A stretch of DNA of 64,000 bases from Takakia lepidozioides (GCA_030704615.1 CM060733.1:36704001-36768000), one strand, 5' to 3'. Positions 1 to 12,114 are shown, numbered from the stretch's first letter. Program-made: numbers and translations. The notes: generated by a model not told the origin, from the sequence alone.

Positions 1-2336
1 ATTTGCATACAGTGCAGGCATGGCTGGGTGCCTAGTGTCTGGCAATTTTTGATCCTCCCTCACAGTTGCTTGAGCACCTGCGTATCATTCCGTACAACTT
101 TTCTACCAAAGGAATGTGACATATGCCCATATACTTCAATTGCACTTCTAGCACTAAGACTTCATGTCTCTTAAACGTACTTCTCAAAAGAGTCCATTTG
201 ATTCTGGTGGATGAAGTGGTGAGGATTCCAACTTTAGTTCTTCCCCCATCTATTACGCCTTGCAGATGGGACTGTCAAGCTCATGCTTAAGGTAACTATT
301 TACTTGTACTTGTAATGTGTTCTACAGTGTTCCTGGAAGCTGGGGCGGTCCTATCTCCATATAGCTACTCTGGGGCCTCGTAGCTTTGCAGGGCCATTAA
401 AGCTGACCACAAGTTGGGTTGCACACAGGACTTCATGGTCCAAGGTGGGGATCCCACAGGAACTGGTCGAGGGGGTGAATCCATCTATGGGTGCGTAAAA
501 CATCACACACTCAAGAGAAAGGCTTAGTTGAATATGTTAGTATGTGTGTTTTGGATAGTACAGATAATACATTTGATTTGATTTGGAGGTGGGCTCCAGT
601 GCAGATCTAAGTTTGAGGACGAACTTACACGGGAGCTGAAGCACACTGGGGCAGGTGTTTTGTCCATGGCCAATTCAGGACCTAATTCCAATGGCAGCCA
701 GTTTTTTATTACGCTTGCCCCCACCCCCTGGCTTGATGGTAAGACATTAAATTACATAAGTGATGAAATTACATGTGTGTCTGCATGTACAGGATCCATG
801 CAGACAGATTCCTTGTGGGGATTGGCCACAAAGCCAATCAAAAGACCTAAAGCCCACCTCGGATTATTTAGTCACTCATCTTAATTGAGTACATAGTAGT
901 ATAAGGAGGGGTGCATGTTCATCACCATGTTGCTAGCTTGGTTTGGGTGTCAAAACTAATGACTGTAGTGTGATCATGCTCTCTGTATGCCTTGCATTTG
1001 AGTAATGTATTCCGTATCAATTTTCAGATAGATACCGGAGCGTGTATTGCATCCTGCCGATTTTTGTAGTGATCATTGTGTCAGAAGGTGCTATTCCATC
1101 TGCAACAACTAAGAAAAGCGCATGTCTGACCATTGCAGGAAAGCACACAATCTTTGGCAGGGTTTGCACGGGAATGGACGTTTTGAAGCGCCTCGGCATT
1201 GTTGAAACGGACAAGAATGATCGGTGAGGCCTTGTCAGCAAATTATGTGCATGTATAGTGCTGGAATTAGAGCATGCAGCGAGTACGAACCCTCTCAATT
1301 TCCCTGTCATATCATGTTATCTTGAGAGCTTTTTCTCAACTTTGCCCCTACACGTGGTTAAACAACTGTTCTTGTTGTCTGAACTCTTCATTAGCATTTG
1401 CCAATGATATCTCTGTTTCTGGCTGTGGCAGACCTATCCATGATGTGAAGATCTTACGGACACTTGCAATAGATTGAGGGCTTGGCTAGGAAGGCTCTCG
1501 CGTTGTTAGTGTCTCACACCCCGTCCTCTTTCTCAGTTCTTCCTGACTGTGGCCGGAGTGTTCAAGTCCTTCTGCATTGTTATTACTAGGAAGTCATGAT
1601 CAGCTGCAGGGAACTATTCCTGAGCTCCTCCCTCCGTCTCTCCCTCTCTTGTAGGAGAACATTCAAAGTAGGGCACGGCTAAGATGTAGAAAGAAGTTCA
1701 TGGGGTTTGATTCACAATGATGCCTCTTTCTGTCCTTTGTCATTCCTAAGACATTGTTTGAACGATTGAGCCACCAATTTCATGTTCATTAATCTAAACG
1801 GGCCATTAATTCGACTATTACGTTTTGCACAAGCCCAAAATATTCTACACAAGAATTATGTCTTTTAACTTGTTACCTAGTTATGTTTGTGCTTGAAGCC
1901 ACCTGCTTCACCTAGATTGTGCGTCATAACCTTAACCCTAAAAAAACGCCCACCACGCCCGTTTTGGGCTTTGGGTTTAGAAAATTCTGATTAACTTTTT
2001 ACATTTTTGGAATTGTGTGAAAAGAAAGTATAGTGTTCTTGGGCACCTGGCACACCAAAAACTCAGTGCCCGATTGCCTCGGATCTGCCAAGTTGCAAAG
2101 ACGCAAGGTGGTGGGTTCTCGTTGTTTCATTTTTCACACGGGTGTGAGAGAGGGAGAAAAACATGGGATTATTCCAGGTTTGACCAAGTGGCAACATCAC
2201 ATGCATTGGCCAAATTGGATACTTTTTGGCTTGTTGGACGAGGGATCTCAAGGGAATGAAACCCTGCTAATTTCACCTCAATCCACGTCACTCAAATCTC
2301 CAAAAAACTACCAAAAATGGATATGTCTCTAAAAAG
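1..2336. repeat. Segmental duplication, copy 1, left part
   Basis: Base 1 onward matches 16,314 onward almost base for base as far as the transposon at 2,337. The match resumes at 14,673-15,012, so the original copy was split by the MULE insertion. The duplication carries the cyclophilin exons and about 860 bp of downstream DNA (1,478-2,336) in which I see no gene. Copy 1 differs from copy 2 by small indels and by keeping two exon segments that copy 2 has lost. The copy runs off the left edge of the window. Confidence 0.93.
429..1477 (+). CDS. PPIL1/CYP18-2-type cyclophilin (peptidyl-prolyl isomerase), copy 1, 3' exons
   Basis: Four exons with consistent splice sites and phases are visible: 429-490, 605-738, 1139-1223 and 1432-1477. 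Joined, they encode the C-terminal two thirds of a single-domain cyclophilin of the PPIL1 (plant CYP18-2) type, a spliceosome-associated proline isomerase. Exon 1 starts [13 protein letters not shown]; exon 2 carries the Gln, Phe and Trp active-site stretch ([16 protein letters not shown]); exon 3 begins KHTIFGRV with the active-site His; the last exon reads [14 protein letters not shown] then TGA. No frameshift or stop is seen. The 5' exons lie left of the window. Between 390 and 428 the frame is also open (RAIK-like), which may be a degenerate piece of the preceding exon. Family identity is clear; whether this copy is expressed is unknown, and the MULE inserted about 860 bp downstream may affect its 3' end. 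Confidence 0.82.
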
Positions 2337-2693
2337 GCCTCTCATTTTTAGATAATAGGGTCTTCAATGGGCACGTGCGATGTGGCCGGTGGGCCCCGCG
2401 CACGGACGCCAGGCTCCCCAGCACCCCGCCCGCCGCTGCGCGCGGTCGCCCAGCCGCGGACGCGGTTGCAGCAACCGCGCCCGCGCCCCCGTCCGCCGCG
2501 CGGCCAGCCCCCCGCCCAGCAGTCTGCCAGTCCGCCAGTCCGGTGCTGGCCAGTCCGCTACCCAGCAGTTTGCCAGTCCGCCAATCTGCCCGCCAGTCCA
2601 CTGGCCAGTCCCCTGCCATCCAGTCCGCTGACGGCGCATGATCGCCACCGTCCATTCCCATAACCCATCCGAGCCCTCCATTTTTAGGGCTGC
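2337..2693 (+). repeat. MULE left terminal inverted repeat
   Basis: About 357 bp, the inverted copy of 14,291-14,663. It starts GCCTCTCATTTTTAG and ends at AGGGCTGC. The outer ~70 bp are almost identical between ends. The GC-rich middle differs by indels and contains many AGTCCGC/CCAGTCC units, so length differences probably come from repeat slippage. Long open frames across it on both strands are low-complexity and are not genes. Confidence 0.9.
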
Positions 2694-2837
2694 AATTCAA
2701 ACCTGCATCCCTGCCGCCTGACACTTGCCAGCAGCCGCGAACGTGCGCACTGTTCTCCTGGCACGTTGTCGATCGTGTTTTGTACTGCGGCGCGTTTCTT
2801 GCATGTTCAGAAGCATGTCTTTTGTACTGTATAGGGC

Positions 2838-5800
2838 ATGGACGTGGAAGCAAAACCCGATGATATACTGATCACGGAAAGCCCGCTTATACGGCCTCTT
2901 CGACAATGTTTGCAAACAGCAAAACCAAGACCCTTCAACAGGAAGGATCTCCATTGGAAGAGTGAGACGCAATATGGGTTTATGGGTGTGCGAGTGAATG
3001 TTGAAAAGGCCTGCATACCTTGGGATAGAGTTGGTGACTTCGTCCTGGGAGAGGAGAGTTTGGAGGACTACCCCACTCAGTTTTGGGTAAATGTCCATTC
3101 TAAAGTGGAACCCGGCTCGCGAAAAGCACCCAGAGCCAACACATTTCTGTCCAGTGTTATGTGTGCACCATCCTCAGTCCTTTTGACGTTTCATTGCATG
3201 TCTGTTGCCATTTTTTGTTTCACGAGTTCTCTGATTTTATGCTTCCTCAAGTCGTTGGATATCGATTTTAGAATTTTCTGTCCAGGTATCAATGCTGTTA
3301 CGGTCCTGATGACAAGCGCACCAACAAGGCAATAGTGGAGGATCCAAAACAGAAGCGTGGAGGACCTTTTTTTGGGTGCTGGAACATCTTGCCCTCATAA
3401 AGGCCCAAGGAGAAAGAAGTCGAAGTATGGAGAGTCTTACAAACGTGGTTGCCAATGCTGTTTCAAGGTCCAGCAATGCTATCTCGCCCCTGACATCTGT
3501 GTCCTCACGTACTACAACAACATGGAGCATACAGATGCGCAAGGGAAACCCTCGCATGGGAAGTCCGCAGAGTTCAGGAACACCCGCCACGCCTATGCAC
3601 CACACATTAGCGAGGAATTGAAAGCCTGGGTCGTCGAGTGTTTGTGCCGAGGCCTGTCGGTCGCCCAAATCATGATGGAGCATAAAGAGCACGTGATGAA
3701 CAACACCGGCTTGGGCGATGCATGGACCCGCGATGATTTCTTGTTGGAGCAAGATGTTCGCAACCTTGCCGAGAAACGTGCGTGACAAACCTTCAAAAAG
3801 CACGCCGATGATGCAGAGAGTGTGCGCATGTGGAGAGACCAGAATCCTGCGTCCGTTTTTTTCTATCAAGAGGAGAAATTAGAGCCAACATTCGAGCATT
3901 TTGATGGAGATTTGACATTCACTATTGGCATAGACTCCGTGGCAGAAACGACGAATGCTGGAACTAGGACATGACCGTATCGTTGCATGTGATGCAACCT
4001 TTGGGACAAATCATGACAAGGTACTATTCGAACGATTCCATGGACTTGTACGAGCATGATAGCATAGTACCATGCAACATTCACATAATATTTGGTGTGC
4101 TGACCCTTTCTGTATGTTTAGGGTTGTGTACGTTGCGGAAGACCGAGAGGCAGACCCATTGTGAACCGCTACAGACCTCATCACTCTTATGAAGTCTTCT
4201 CGTGCAGAACTGAGCGGAATTTGCATGCTCTGACCATCTTACATTGTGCATTCCAACAGTTCCCATTGTACACGTTGATGGTCTTCGACGAGTGGTTGAA
4301 CGGTATACCAGTTGCCTATATCCTATCCGCGAGGAATCGGACAAGAGACCTGGTTCCGTGGATGAGAGCCTTGCGCGATTCACTCCTCGCAGATTTGCCG
4401 AGCTGGCGACCCAATGCCTTCATTGTGGACGATGCCGAAGCAGAAATCAACGTTATTCGGTAAGTCTGTTGGTCCACAGCACCGGTCCATTGTCGAGGTC
4501 CACTGCAGCAGTCCATTGCTACAGTCCACTGGCAGACTCCTGTGGCGAAACCCGATGGCAGTTCGCTGGGCAAATCCACTGGTAGTCCGCTGTCAAGTCC
4601 GGTCATCAGTCCCCTGGCAAGTCCGCTGGCAGTCTCCGGCAAGTCCACTCGGCAGTCCCTGGCAAGTCCGCTCGACAGTCCGCTGTGGCAGTCCAATAGG
4701 CAGTCCGCTGATGCAGTCCGCTGCCCCAGTCCTAGCTAGGGGAAGTCCAATGGGGAAGTCCACTGGGTAGTCCAATGGGGTTATTCCAGCACATCAACGT
4801 CATGGCATTGTACTGTCCACTGGCGAGTCCAGTGGCTCTGCCCGCTGATACAGGTCGCTGTTACAGTCCACTCCGGCAGTCCACCATTGCAGTCCGATCC
4901 CAAGACTCTAATGTGTACCATGTGTGTTGTGCAGAATTGTTTTTGAAGGAGTACTCATTTTCCTCTGCCTTTGGCATGTCCGCAAGGCATGGGTGAAGCA
5001 ATCATGCAAGAAAACGAAGGATCCGGTGACCGCTGTAAACTTGTTGAAGGATATGGGAGACCTCATGTACTGTAGAGGGGGACCACGCAACGAGAAAAGA
5101 GCGCTTCGGTGGGTTGCAAGGAGAATCCGTCGTATGAGGTCAAAATACCCGAAAGGACATGAATTTCTTGACTATATCGAACAGTACTGGAAGCCCAAAA
5201 TAGCAATGTGGTGTACAGCAGCCCGCCATGTCCCTCATGCGAGCCAAGACACAAACGCAAGCATTGAGGCATACCATGGAAATCTGAAGGCAAGACTTGC
5301 CATGGGGAAAGGCAAGATGAGTGGTCGTAGAGTGGACTGGCTTATATGGTGGTACGCAATCCATTTGAAGACCACGGGTTCATAAGAAATGACAAACACG
5401 AAAAGTACATATCCAGTTCTATACTTGCGGCACGAGACATTCCTGCTGAGAGTGTTACTCTTCCCTTGGGTCCTGGTGAACCAGCCTACGTTCTCAGCAG
5501 CAACCACCCCGGCACAACATACATTGTTTACAATCCTGATTGCGATTGGGGTTGTTGCACGTGCCCATGGGCAATGAAGGGAAACTTATGCAAGCATCAG
5601 GTCCGTGTCCTGAAGATGCTTCACCCTGACCTGCAGGATGGCCTCCTTGTGCGCGCTTGTGGCACGGCGCTGGGAACCATTCATGGAGGATTACCTAACT
5701 TGCTCTTGGGCAATGGTGCCGGCGGCAACGACGAATCCAATCAGTTCATGGAAAGACATCCTCCGGACGACTTCCCCTACGACGAGGCACCTCTGGAGGT

Positions 5801-6158
5801 CTCAGCCTCATTGGAACAAGAATTCGCGGACATACTTCGCATTGTAGGTGATGACAAATACCTGGAGGCACATGCCCGATCTGCTCTTCATATGTGCAGA
5901 GGGCAGCTCGTTGATATCCTGGCGAAAAGTGCGGCTGGAATGTTGCACCCTGCGGCAGCGAAGGCTTTCCGTCCTCTGAACGACAACAACAACATGTCTC
6001 TGAAAAGGAGACGAGATTTCGTGGAGGCCTGGAAAACCCGGCCTAGGGTTTTGCGGAGAACCAGCAAGAGGGTGTCTGCACCTGCACCTGCAGCACATAT
6101 ATACTCGAAAATTCGCAAGGTTTCAGGTCGTGTAGATGTCACGAAGAAGACAATATAA
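2838..6158 (+). pseudogene. MULE transposase with SWIM zinc finger (decayed)
   Basis: Recognisable exons: 2838-3086, 3286-4020, 4260-4459 and 4935-6158. Exon 2 carries a Cys/His-rich N-terminal DNA-binding module (YKRGCQCCFKV ... YYNNMEHTD), resembling the FLYWCH/GCM-WRKY fold. The catalytic DDE core follows: ACDATFGTN at the end of exon 2, FIVDDA in exon 3, then LCLWHV (C..H motif) and ASIEAYHG in exon 4. A SWIM finger (CTCPWAMKGNLCKH) follows near 5,553-5,600. The core is broken by an in-frame TGA at 3,783, a shift near 3,355, another near 3,930 (before WQKRRMLELG) and another near 5,350, so no functional transposase is expected. Intron 3 is filled with AGTCC repeats, and the final 22-codon segment has been amplified downstream. 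Identity is clear from motif order; exon ends come from splice consensus. Confidence 0.85.
4460..4934 (+). repeat. AGTCC(A/G)CTGG minisatellite filling transposase intron 3
   Basis: The intron between the VDDA exon and the CLWH exon consists largely of irregular repeats of AGTCCGCTGGC, AGTCCACTGG and similar units, with more than twenty AGTCC cores. The same unit fills both terminal inverted repeats. Open frames here on either strand are repeat translations. Confidence 0.8.
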
Positions 6159-6372
6159 GTCTGCAATGCCTCGAAAAGAGACAAGGTTTCACGTCGTGTA
6201 GGTGTCACGGAGAAGACAATATAAGTCTGCAATTCCTCGAAAAGAGACAAGGTTTCATATCGTGTAGGTGTCACGAAGAAGACAATATAAGTCTGCAATT
6301 CCTCGAAAAGAGACAAGGTTTCATGTCGTGTAGGTGTCACGAAAAAAGACAATATAAGTCTGCAATTCTTCT
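6109..6372 (+). repeat. 66-bp tandem repeat at the transposase 3' end
   Basis: About four head-to-tail copies of a 66-bp unit (starting GTCTGCAATTCCTCGAAAAG and containing GTCGTGTAGGTGTCACGAAG). The first copy includes the last codons of the transposase (KVSGRVDVTKKTI then stop at 6,158). Since 66 is a multiple of three, each unit could encode 22 residues, but each copy carries the stop, so the later copies are 3' UTR-like. Confidence 0.85.
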
Positions 6373-6901
6373 GGTAGCATTGTCCCTTTCTGAAATACAA
6401 GTCCGCAATGGACTTTTGCACAGTCTCCCAACGGACTCCTCCAGTCTTCCAACTGACTCCCACACAGTCTCCCAAGCATAGTCTCCCAACGGACTCACGC
6501 ATAATCTCCCAACAGAGTCACAGTCAACAGACTGCGAGCGCCAGTAAGCCAGTCTGCTGCCCACTCCAAAACTTTGCTCACCACACTTCCACCTCATCCT
6601 TGCAACTTATGCCAATCCAGCGTCCCAGCGGACTCATGGACATGGTGCCTCCCAGACTAGGTACCAGACCCAGCAGTCCTAGCCTCGGCAGCGTACTGCT
6701 CGCACATTCAAGCTCAGCAGACTCGGGTGCACAGTGCATGGAAAAATTGACACCATTGTGTCCATTGAGTTTAGTGACAACATTACAAAACATGCCAGCA
6801 CCCACAGTACACAAAAGTGCTCATCACCACTGGAATAGTAAGCGAAAAGACTCGCATTTTTTATTTCGGTACATAGACTTCACAGGACAAGTACATCATA
6901 C

Positions 6902-8565
6902 TCATGAGAGCAGTTTCTCTACATTGTCCAACCCCCGCACGATATACTGGGCACACTGCATTCGCTGCCCAAGTGCAAACTTGAAAGAAAACCAGTCCTT
7001 CTCTGGCTTTGCAGTCTTGGAGACATTTGCTCTGACTTTTACCCACTCATAAAACACTTGAATGAATGACATGACGTAAAAGCCACACTCCCAGCTGAAT
7101 GGTTGCTGGGGCACATCAGGCGCGTGGAACTGAAATGCTTGGACAATCTCATGCCACTCTGGTGAGTCCATCGAGTACCCTAAGCACTGCGCATGAAGCT
7201 TCCGAATCCACCCTAGAACAAAGGGACATTTATGCAAGTCCCTGATAGAGTTCAGGTGAGTGTAACAGCCCTTGCGGAGGTCGATGATACAAACACTCCA
7301 GTGCCCCCTGCAATGGTATCAAACAACATGGCGTCATTGCACAATCATGATGGGCAGACTCAGCAGACTGACACTCAGCAAACCGACCACTCAGCAGACT
7401 CAATCTTCAAACCCAGTCCACTGCACAAATACAGAGGTCAACTTAATCGCTCAGAGTCAAGACGACACTGCGAAACCAGACTATGACTCAGGAGACAGTC
7501 TCAGCAGACTCAGAAGAGTTCTTACTCGTCCCCAATTGGCACCAAAATGAAATCGCACTCTTTCAAGTCCTTGCCCAGTCGTTCAGTGCTGAGGCAACCT
7601 TTCAAGACCTCCAGAAGGCTTTCATGTTGCCCCACCCCCAATGACTTCAACACCGTCCACGTCGACGTTGAAAGAACAGCAATAGTGTTGGTGAACGCAG
7701 CCTCAACCGACTTCTCATAGAATCGACACCACAGCTCCAGGAGTCTATCTGTGCACTCCGACTCAACCTTCTGGACCGCCTTTATGTCATCCGGCGACAG
7801 TCCGCATTCAAACCGTGGGTCCCCTTCAAAAAACATCAGCATGGAATTACCCGCCTTCACGTGCAGAGCATGTGCTTTGCCAAACCGAGCACCCATCCTG
7901 CACAGAGCAGACCATCCTTCGGGAAGCCTCATGTACTGAACAGACTGACGTCAACATGGTACCAAACACTCTACAGGCTGAACAATTCATCAGACTGACA
8001 AGACTAACCACAACAGACAATGATGAAACCAGCAGCAGACTGACCAGCGTGCAGACTGACCACAACAGAGCGCAAAGCACTTAACGACAAAGACAGACGA
8101 GGAGACTGAGCACAGTACTCACCTGTGCTGCTCCAGGAAACGACCCACATCTTTGTCCATGTCCAAGGCCAGCTTGCGGTTCTTGTTCATAAAGACGCCA
8201 GACTTTTTCTTCGCCGGTCTCTTGGTACTCGGACCCTCCTCGACCTCCTCAGCATGGTCCACGACAGTCCGCTTCTTGGCTTTGCCTCTCCCCTGGGAAG
8301 CAGGGACAGCTGTAGGCGGGCTGGATAGAGCAGACAAACGCAGCGCTGCCGCCCTACTTCGCAACAGAGGCTGGTCAGCAGGTTTGTTTACACTTGCTGG
8401 ACCTGTCTTTGCAGCTTCGTGGGTCGCATGCGTAGAACTGACCCGCGCATCGGGGGGCGTGCTCACCCCCACACCTTTCTTGGTTGTCGATCCCACGTTT
8501 GCAGCATGGGCGGAAGATGTCATGTCCTCAGAAGTAGACAGTCTGCCGACGGAGGGACGAACATC
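6902..8565 (-). CDS. Ulp1/C48-type cysteine protease module of the MULE gene (3' exons)
   Basis: Three minus-strand exons with consistent splice sites: 8565-8123, 7935-7526 and 7307-6902. The first is basic and low-complexity (KKRTVVDH, RPAKKKSG). The second ends CDFILVPIGD and joins through a GA/G split codon to EGHWSVCIIDLRKG in the third. The third continues to YTHLNSI and then PQQPFSWECGFYVMSF. This gives the Ulp1-family order His (HW), Asn where Asp is usual (LNS), Gln (PQQ) and Cys (WECG). Ulp1 proteases process or remove SUMO-type modifiers; MULE-borne copies have unknown substrates. The frame is open through all three exons and ends LDNVEKLLS then stop. It is the 3' end of a gene that probably begins near 12,606. 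Asn in place of Asp may lower activity. Family assignment is fairly strong; function is inference. Confidence 0.75.
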
Positions 8566-8639
8566 CTGTGAGGATACCGAGCAAAATGTCGAATTAGCCC
8601 AATTTCACAATGTGCTAAAACATAAACAACAGTGCTGAA

Positions 8640-10080
8640 AGAGGAAATGGCACAACCTGCCCAAGGGGTGAGGGAGCAGACTCCATGTAATCCAGCGCTA
8701 TACCAGACGGTGTCTGCGCCGCATGTGGTTCCTTGTCAGTGTGCCTGCCAGCATGTTCAGTCTGTTGCTCAATGTGGGCAGTCTGCTCGGCCGCCGGTTC
8801 TTCGTCAGTCCTTTCGTCTGTGAACTGTGCAGTCTGCTGGCAACTCTGCGGTTCAGTCTCTTCCTCAATGTGGGCAATGTGCTCGGTGGCAGGTTGGTCG
8901 TCAGTCCTTCCCTCTGTGAAGTGTGCAGTGTGCTGGTCAGGCCGTGCAATCTGAACTGTGCAGTCAGAGCTGAGCTGTGCAGTCTGCCGCTCCGAGCCAT
9001 CCTGGTCAGTCCTTCCATCTGTGACCTGTGCAGTCTGCTGGTTAGTCTGCGGTTCAGTCTGCTCATCAATGAAGACAGTATGCTGCCCCGCCACAGGTTG
9101 CTCGGCAGTCCTTCCATGTGTCCACTGTTCAGTGTGCTGGTCAGTCTGGTGGACAGCCGGCTGGGTGTTCGGATCTCCATGGACTTGGGAAACATCAAGA
9201 ACATGTATGGAAGACCCACCGGCAATTGCTTCCTCAGACTCTTCTGTAAGATCTATGATACGGTTTTGCGTTCCCAGATTGAGTTCGGTCATCACGTAAG
9301 ACTCATCTATGGCTTTCGCCACTGAGCGCACGAAAACGGGACTAACCTGGAAGGTCATAGAAGGCAGGCCACGGGGAGCTGGATAAGAATGCTTTACCGG
9401 TGACCTGATGACGTCGTCAGTGAATGTGCCTGGGGGAAAGTGGACTCGGTCAAAACACTCATCCAAAAAACATGTTGTTGGGAACTCAGCAGAAATTCGT
9501 CCACAGGGTCCCGGTGAGGCCAGTGCATCCGAGTCTGTTGCACAATCCAGGGAACAGACTGGCTGTTAGTCTCCTGGATAGTCTGCTCGGCCATCTGCTG
9601 AGTGGGTTTCGTCAGTGTGCTGCACAGTCTGCTGAGGGGCAATCTGCTGGCTGGATTCGTCGGTCTGCTGCACGGTCTGCTGTACAGTTTGCTGAGGGGC
9701 AGTCTGGTGGCCATGTTCGCTGGTCTGCTGCACAGTCGGCTGAGGGGCAGTCTGTTGGCCGGTCTGTTCTCCGGTCTGCTGCAAAGTCTGCAAAGTTCGC
9801 TGCCCGCTCAGTACTGTTTGCACATACTGATGTGTGTGCGGGGCAGTCTGCTGGGAGTGATCCGGCCTATTACCCGGGACGGTCTGGTGCACATGCTCGG
9901 TCTCCAGCACTTGGGCAGTCTGCCCACATGTGTCGTGGGGAATATGTTGTTCGACATTCTTGTGGCCAGTCTGCTGGACAGTCTCCCGAACTCCTTGTAA
10001 AGCCAGGACAAGGTCCCTTGCACCTCTGGCAAAAGAGTCGAAAGCAGCCTGCACTTGCTTGTCTCCCAGATCAACTCGCC
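8640..10080 (-). CDS. Gln/Thr-rich low-complexity exons of the MULE gene
   Basis: Two minus-strand stretches encode extremely Gln/Thr-rich protein. The upstream one begins at 10,080 after a CAG acceptor (RVDLGDKQVQAAFDSFARG) and becomes QQTVQQTVQQTDE-like repeats down to about 9,566. The next (about 9,500 to 8,663) starts FLDECFDRVHFPPGTF, contains EESEEAIAGG, then repeats of the QTAQFTDERTD type. The DNA under these repeats is the same CAGTCTGCTG unit found non-coding elsewhere in the element, so the protein repeats arose from a DNA repeat entering exons. No fold is predicted. The Asp/Glu-rich and hydrophobic parts near 9,200-9,466 look like ordinary protein and may be conserved. The exact joint between the two stretches is uncertain. 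Confidence 0.55.
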
Positions 10081-10170
10081 CTGCAACACATGTTTATGCA
10101 AATGTGAACTTGTAAAAAAGTTGGCAAAAGAAATTGAGCTGAAACACGAAAGTTGCCCATAACATTTTAC

Positions 10171-10878
10171 CTTCCAAGAGATTTCCGACGAGGCCAATGT
10201 CCTTGATTTGCCGGCACAGGCATGCTCCATCGAGATGAGCAATGGCGCCGATGCGGTCTTCAGTTGGGATCCCACACCACAGGACTTTGAAGACATTGGG
10301 ATTCTGCAAAACAATGTCGAATACTGCTCGCTCCATCACCAATGCAAACCAGTGCAATGCGTCATCCACCACAAACTTCTGTGAATGGTCTGTTCCATGG
10401 AGTAAGTCCATCCTCAAACTATGCAGATCCTTCATCAACTTGTTGTATGAGCGGAAATTGCCAAATTGCATCCATCTGTGTTGTAGGAAGGAAGCTGCCA
10501 TGCGCTCAAAGTCCTCCTCAGTCAATCCGAACAAGTGCTTTCTTCGCACCCCAAAGGTTGGATGTGCCATAGGCATATGTCTGAGGTCTTCAGGCCGTGG
10601 GTCATCCATGAGAATCAGCTGCACAAGTAGAGGCGGCGCATTTTGGTCGTTTGTGGCTTCAATGGCAACAGCAGAGGCGGCTTCTAGAACATGGTTGGCT
10701 TCCTCAATAGAAAACTCCATGGAATAATGAAAGGGTACAAATGACCACCGGCGGTCCGCAACAATCCGGTGGAGCTCATTATGCCAATCCAAATGGGGAT
10801 TAATTTCTCCCACCCTAAGCCGGGGAAGTGTGAGGTCTTCAGCTCCGGGTCGAATTACCGGTGATGGCGATCGCCAAA
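10171..10878 (-). CDS. Central conserved exon of the MULE gene, unknown domain
   Basis: A clean 708-bp exon, with a CAG acceptor just above 10,878 and donor G/GTAAAA at 10,171. It encodes about 236 residues of normal composition: VWRSPSPVIRPGAEDL, then FVPFHYSMEFSIEEANHVLE, LVQLILMDDPRPED, a helical stretch FGLTEEDFERMAASFLQHRW and finally CGIPTEDRIGAIAHLDGACL. It splices in phase to the RVDLGDKQ exon at 10,080. I do not recognise the domain. Its normal codon and residue usage, set among low-complexity exons, and its open frame suggest it is the conserved N-terminal or central part of the Ulp1-type transposon protein. Confidence 0.6.
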
Positions 10879-11129
10879 CTGCAAAAAGCGTCGTGCTATG
10901 TGAGAGAAAGGCAGTCTGCTGGTCAGTCGCTGGTCCGCAGTCTGTTGGATGACAGGACTTCCCATTGGCATGGGCTGCATGATGGGCTCCTGGAGAGGAG
11001 TCTGCAGGATGACAGGCTGCTCGTTGGGAGTCTGCTCTATTGGAGTCTGCTGGATGACAGGCTGCTGAACGGGAGTCTGCTGGATGACGGCCTGCTGAAG
11101 GGAGTCTGCTGGATGGCAGACTCGGCTGT

Positions 11130-12000
11130 CCCAGACGCATTCCCCCCCGACGCGTCTTCAATATGTAATGCCGCTATAGCAGCAGATGACCCAGGATACT
11201 TCAATAATATGTACTCTCGCACGCGGTCCACTTCCGCACGCACTGCAGTCGCTTGTAAAGGAGCATCATTGCTAGGTATCCGCCAAGCCTGAATGGCCCT
11301 ACGAATAGAAACACGTTCATCCTGGTACACGGCAGAGAACTTCGACGTCAGGAACATGGACGTGGACTCTATATTCACCTCATGCAGCGGACTGGACTCA
11401 CAGACCAACAGACTGACGTGCGTACGTAGGGTGGAGGCAACTAGTAGACTATACCAGTGGACTGGACCAGCGGACTGACAAACGGACTCAGTAAGTAATG
11501 CAGCGATATAAAACAGACTAACTGACGAGCGGACTGAGCCAGCGGACTGAGGAGAGAACGCAGGGGACTGACCAGACTGAATAGGCAACGTGATGATGGA
11601 CTCAAACAGCACAGAGAACAGACTGGGCGGTCAGACTGACCATTACCTCCTCTACTTCATCATCGTCATCTTCATCTTCAAAGCTGTTCAACCAGTTCTG
11701 TTCCGTCTGTCGGATTAATGTGCGTAGTAGACCTGACTGGGCAACTCTGTAGAAATAACGGAAGAAGTCTGGATCCCCAATTGGTGGGCACTCTGGTGGG
11801 AAAAGCCCAAAGTCAACGAGGCGCAATGTGCCAGGGCAGACTGGCCCTTCAGTGCTCTGTTGAGGTTTTGGTTTTGACCCTAAACCGATGGCATGGGTCG
11901 CGATATTTGTGTGAGTCTGCTGCCGAGTCTGGTCAGGCAAGTCAATGTCCACTGGACTTGTCACCCCTTCCAGGCCCTGAGCAGATTCACTTTCAGTATC
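11130..12000 (-). CDS. Upstream exons of the MULE gene, unknown
   Basis: Two minus-strand open stretches with ordinary composition. About 12,000 to 11,640 encodes SPVDIDLPDQTRQQTH, then LRLVDFGLFPPECPPIGDPD and an acidic stretch FEDEDDDDEVEEV, which meets a GTAATG-type donor. About 11,330 to 11,130 encodes YQDERVSIRRAIQAWRIP and VRAEVDRVREYILLKYPG, followed by more AGTCTGCTGGATG repeats (10,900-11,110). They lie between the zinc-finger exon and the 10,878 exon and are probably part of the same transcription unit. No family recognised; exon limits approximate. Confidence 0.45.
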
Positions 12001-12114
12001 AATACTGATGGTGTGGGTCTGCCGCCCAGGACGGGGTTCAGTCTGTTGCGTGGATTTTGCCCTTGCCTCGTGAGCAGACCTTGCAGCCTTCTCCTTTTTT
12101 TGCCTCTCCTTTTT

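Noticed and set aside
2329-2853. Long low-complexity open frames on both strands (up to 174 residues)
   Set aside because: They are translations of the GC-rich terminal inverted repeat and recur as mirror images at 14,290-14,663.
4244-4775. Open frames rich in Ser-Pro-Leu across the AGTCC repeats
   Set aside because: Repeat with no stop in several frames on both strands; lies in a transposase intron.
5888-6502. 204-residue minus-strand frame with a 22-residue repeat
   Set aside because: Antisense translation of the 66-bp tandem repeat; the plus strand there is the transposase 3' end.
8698-9950. Plus-strand frames rich in Val/Cys/Leu opposite the Gln/Thr-rich exons
   Set aside because: Antisense shadows of the repeat; no splice or start support.
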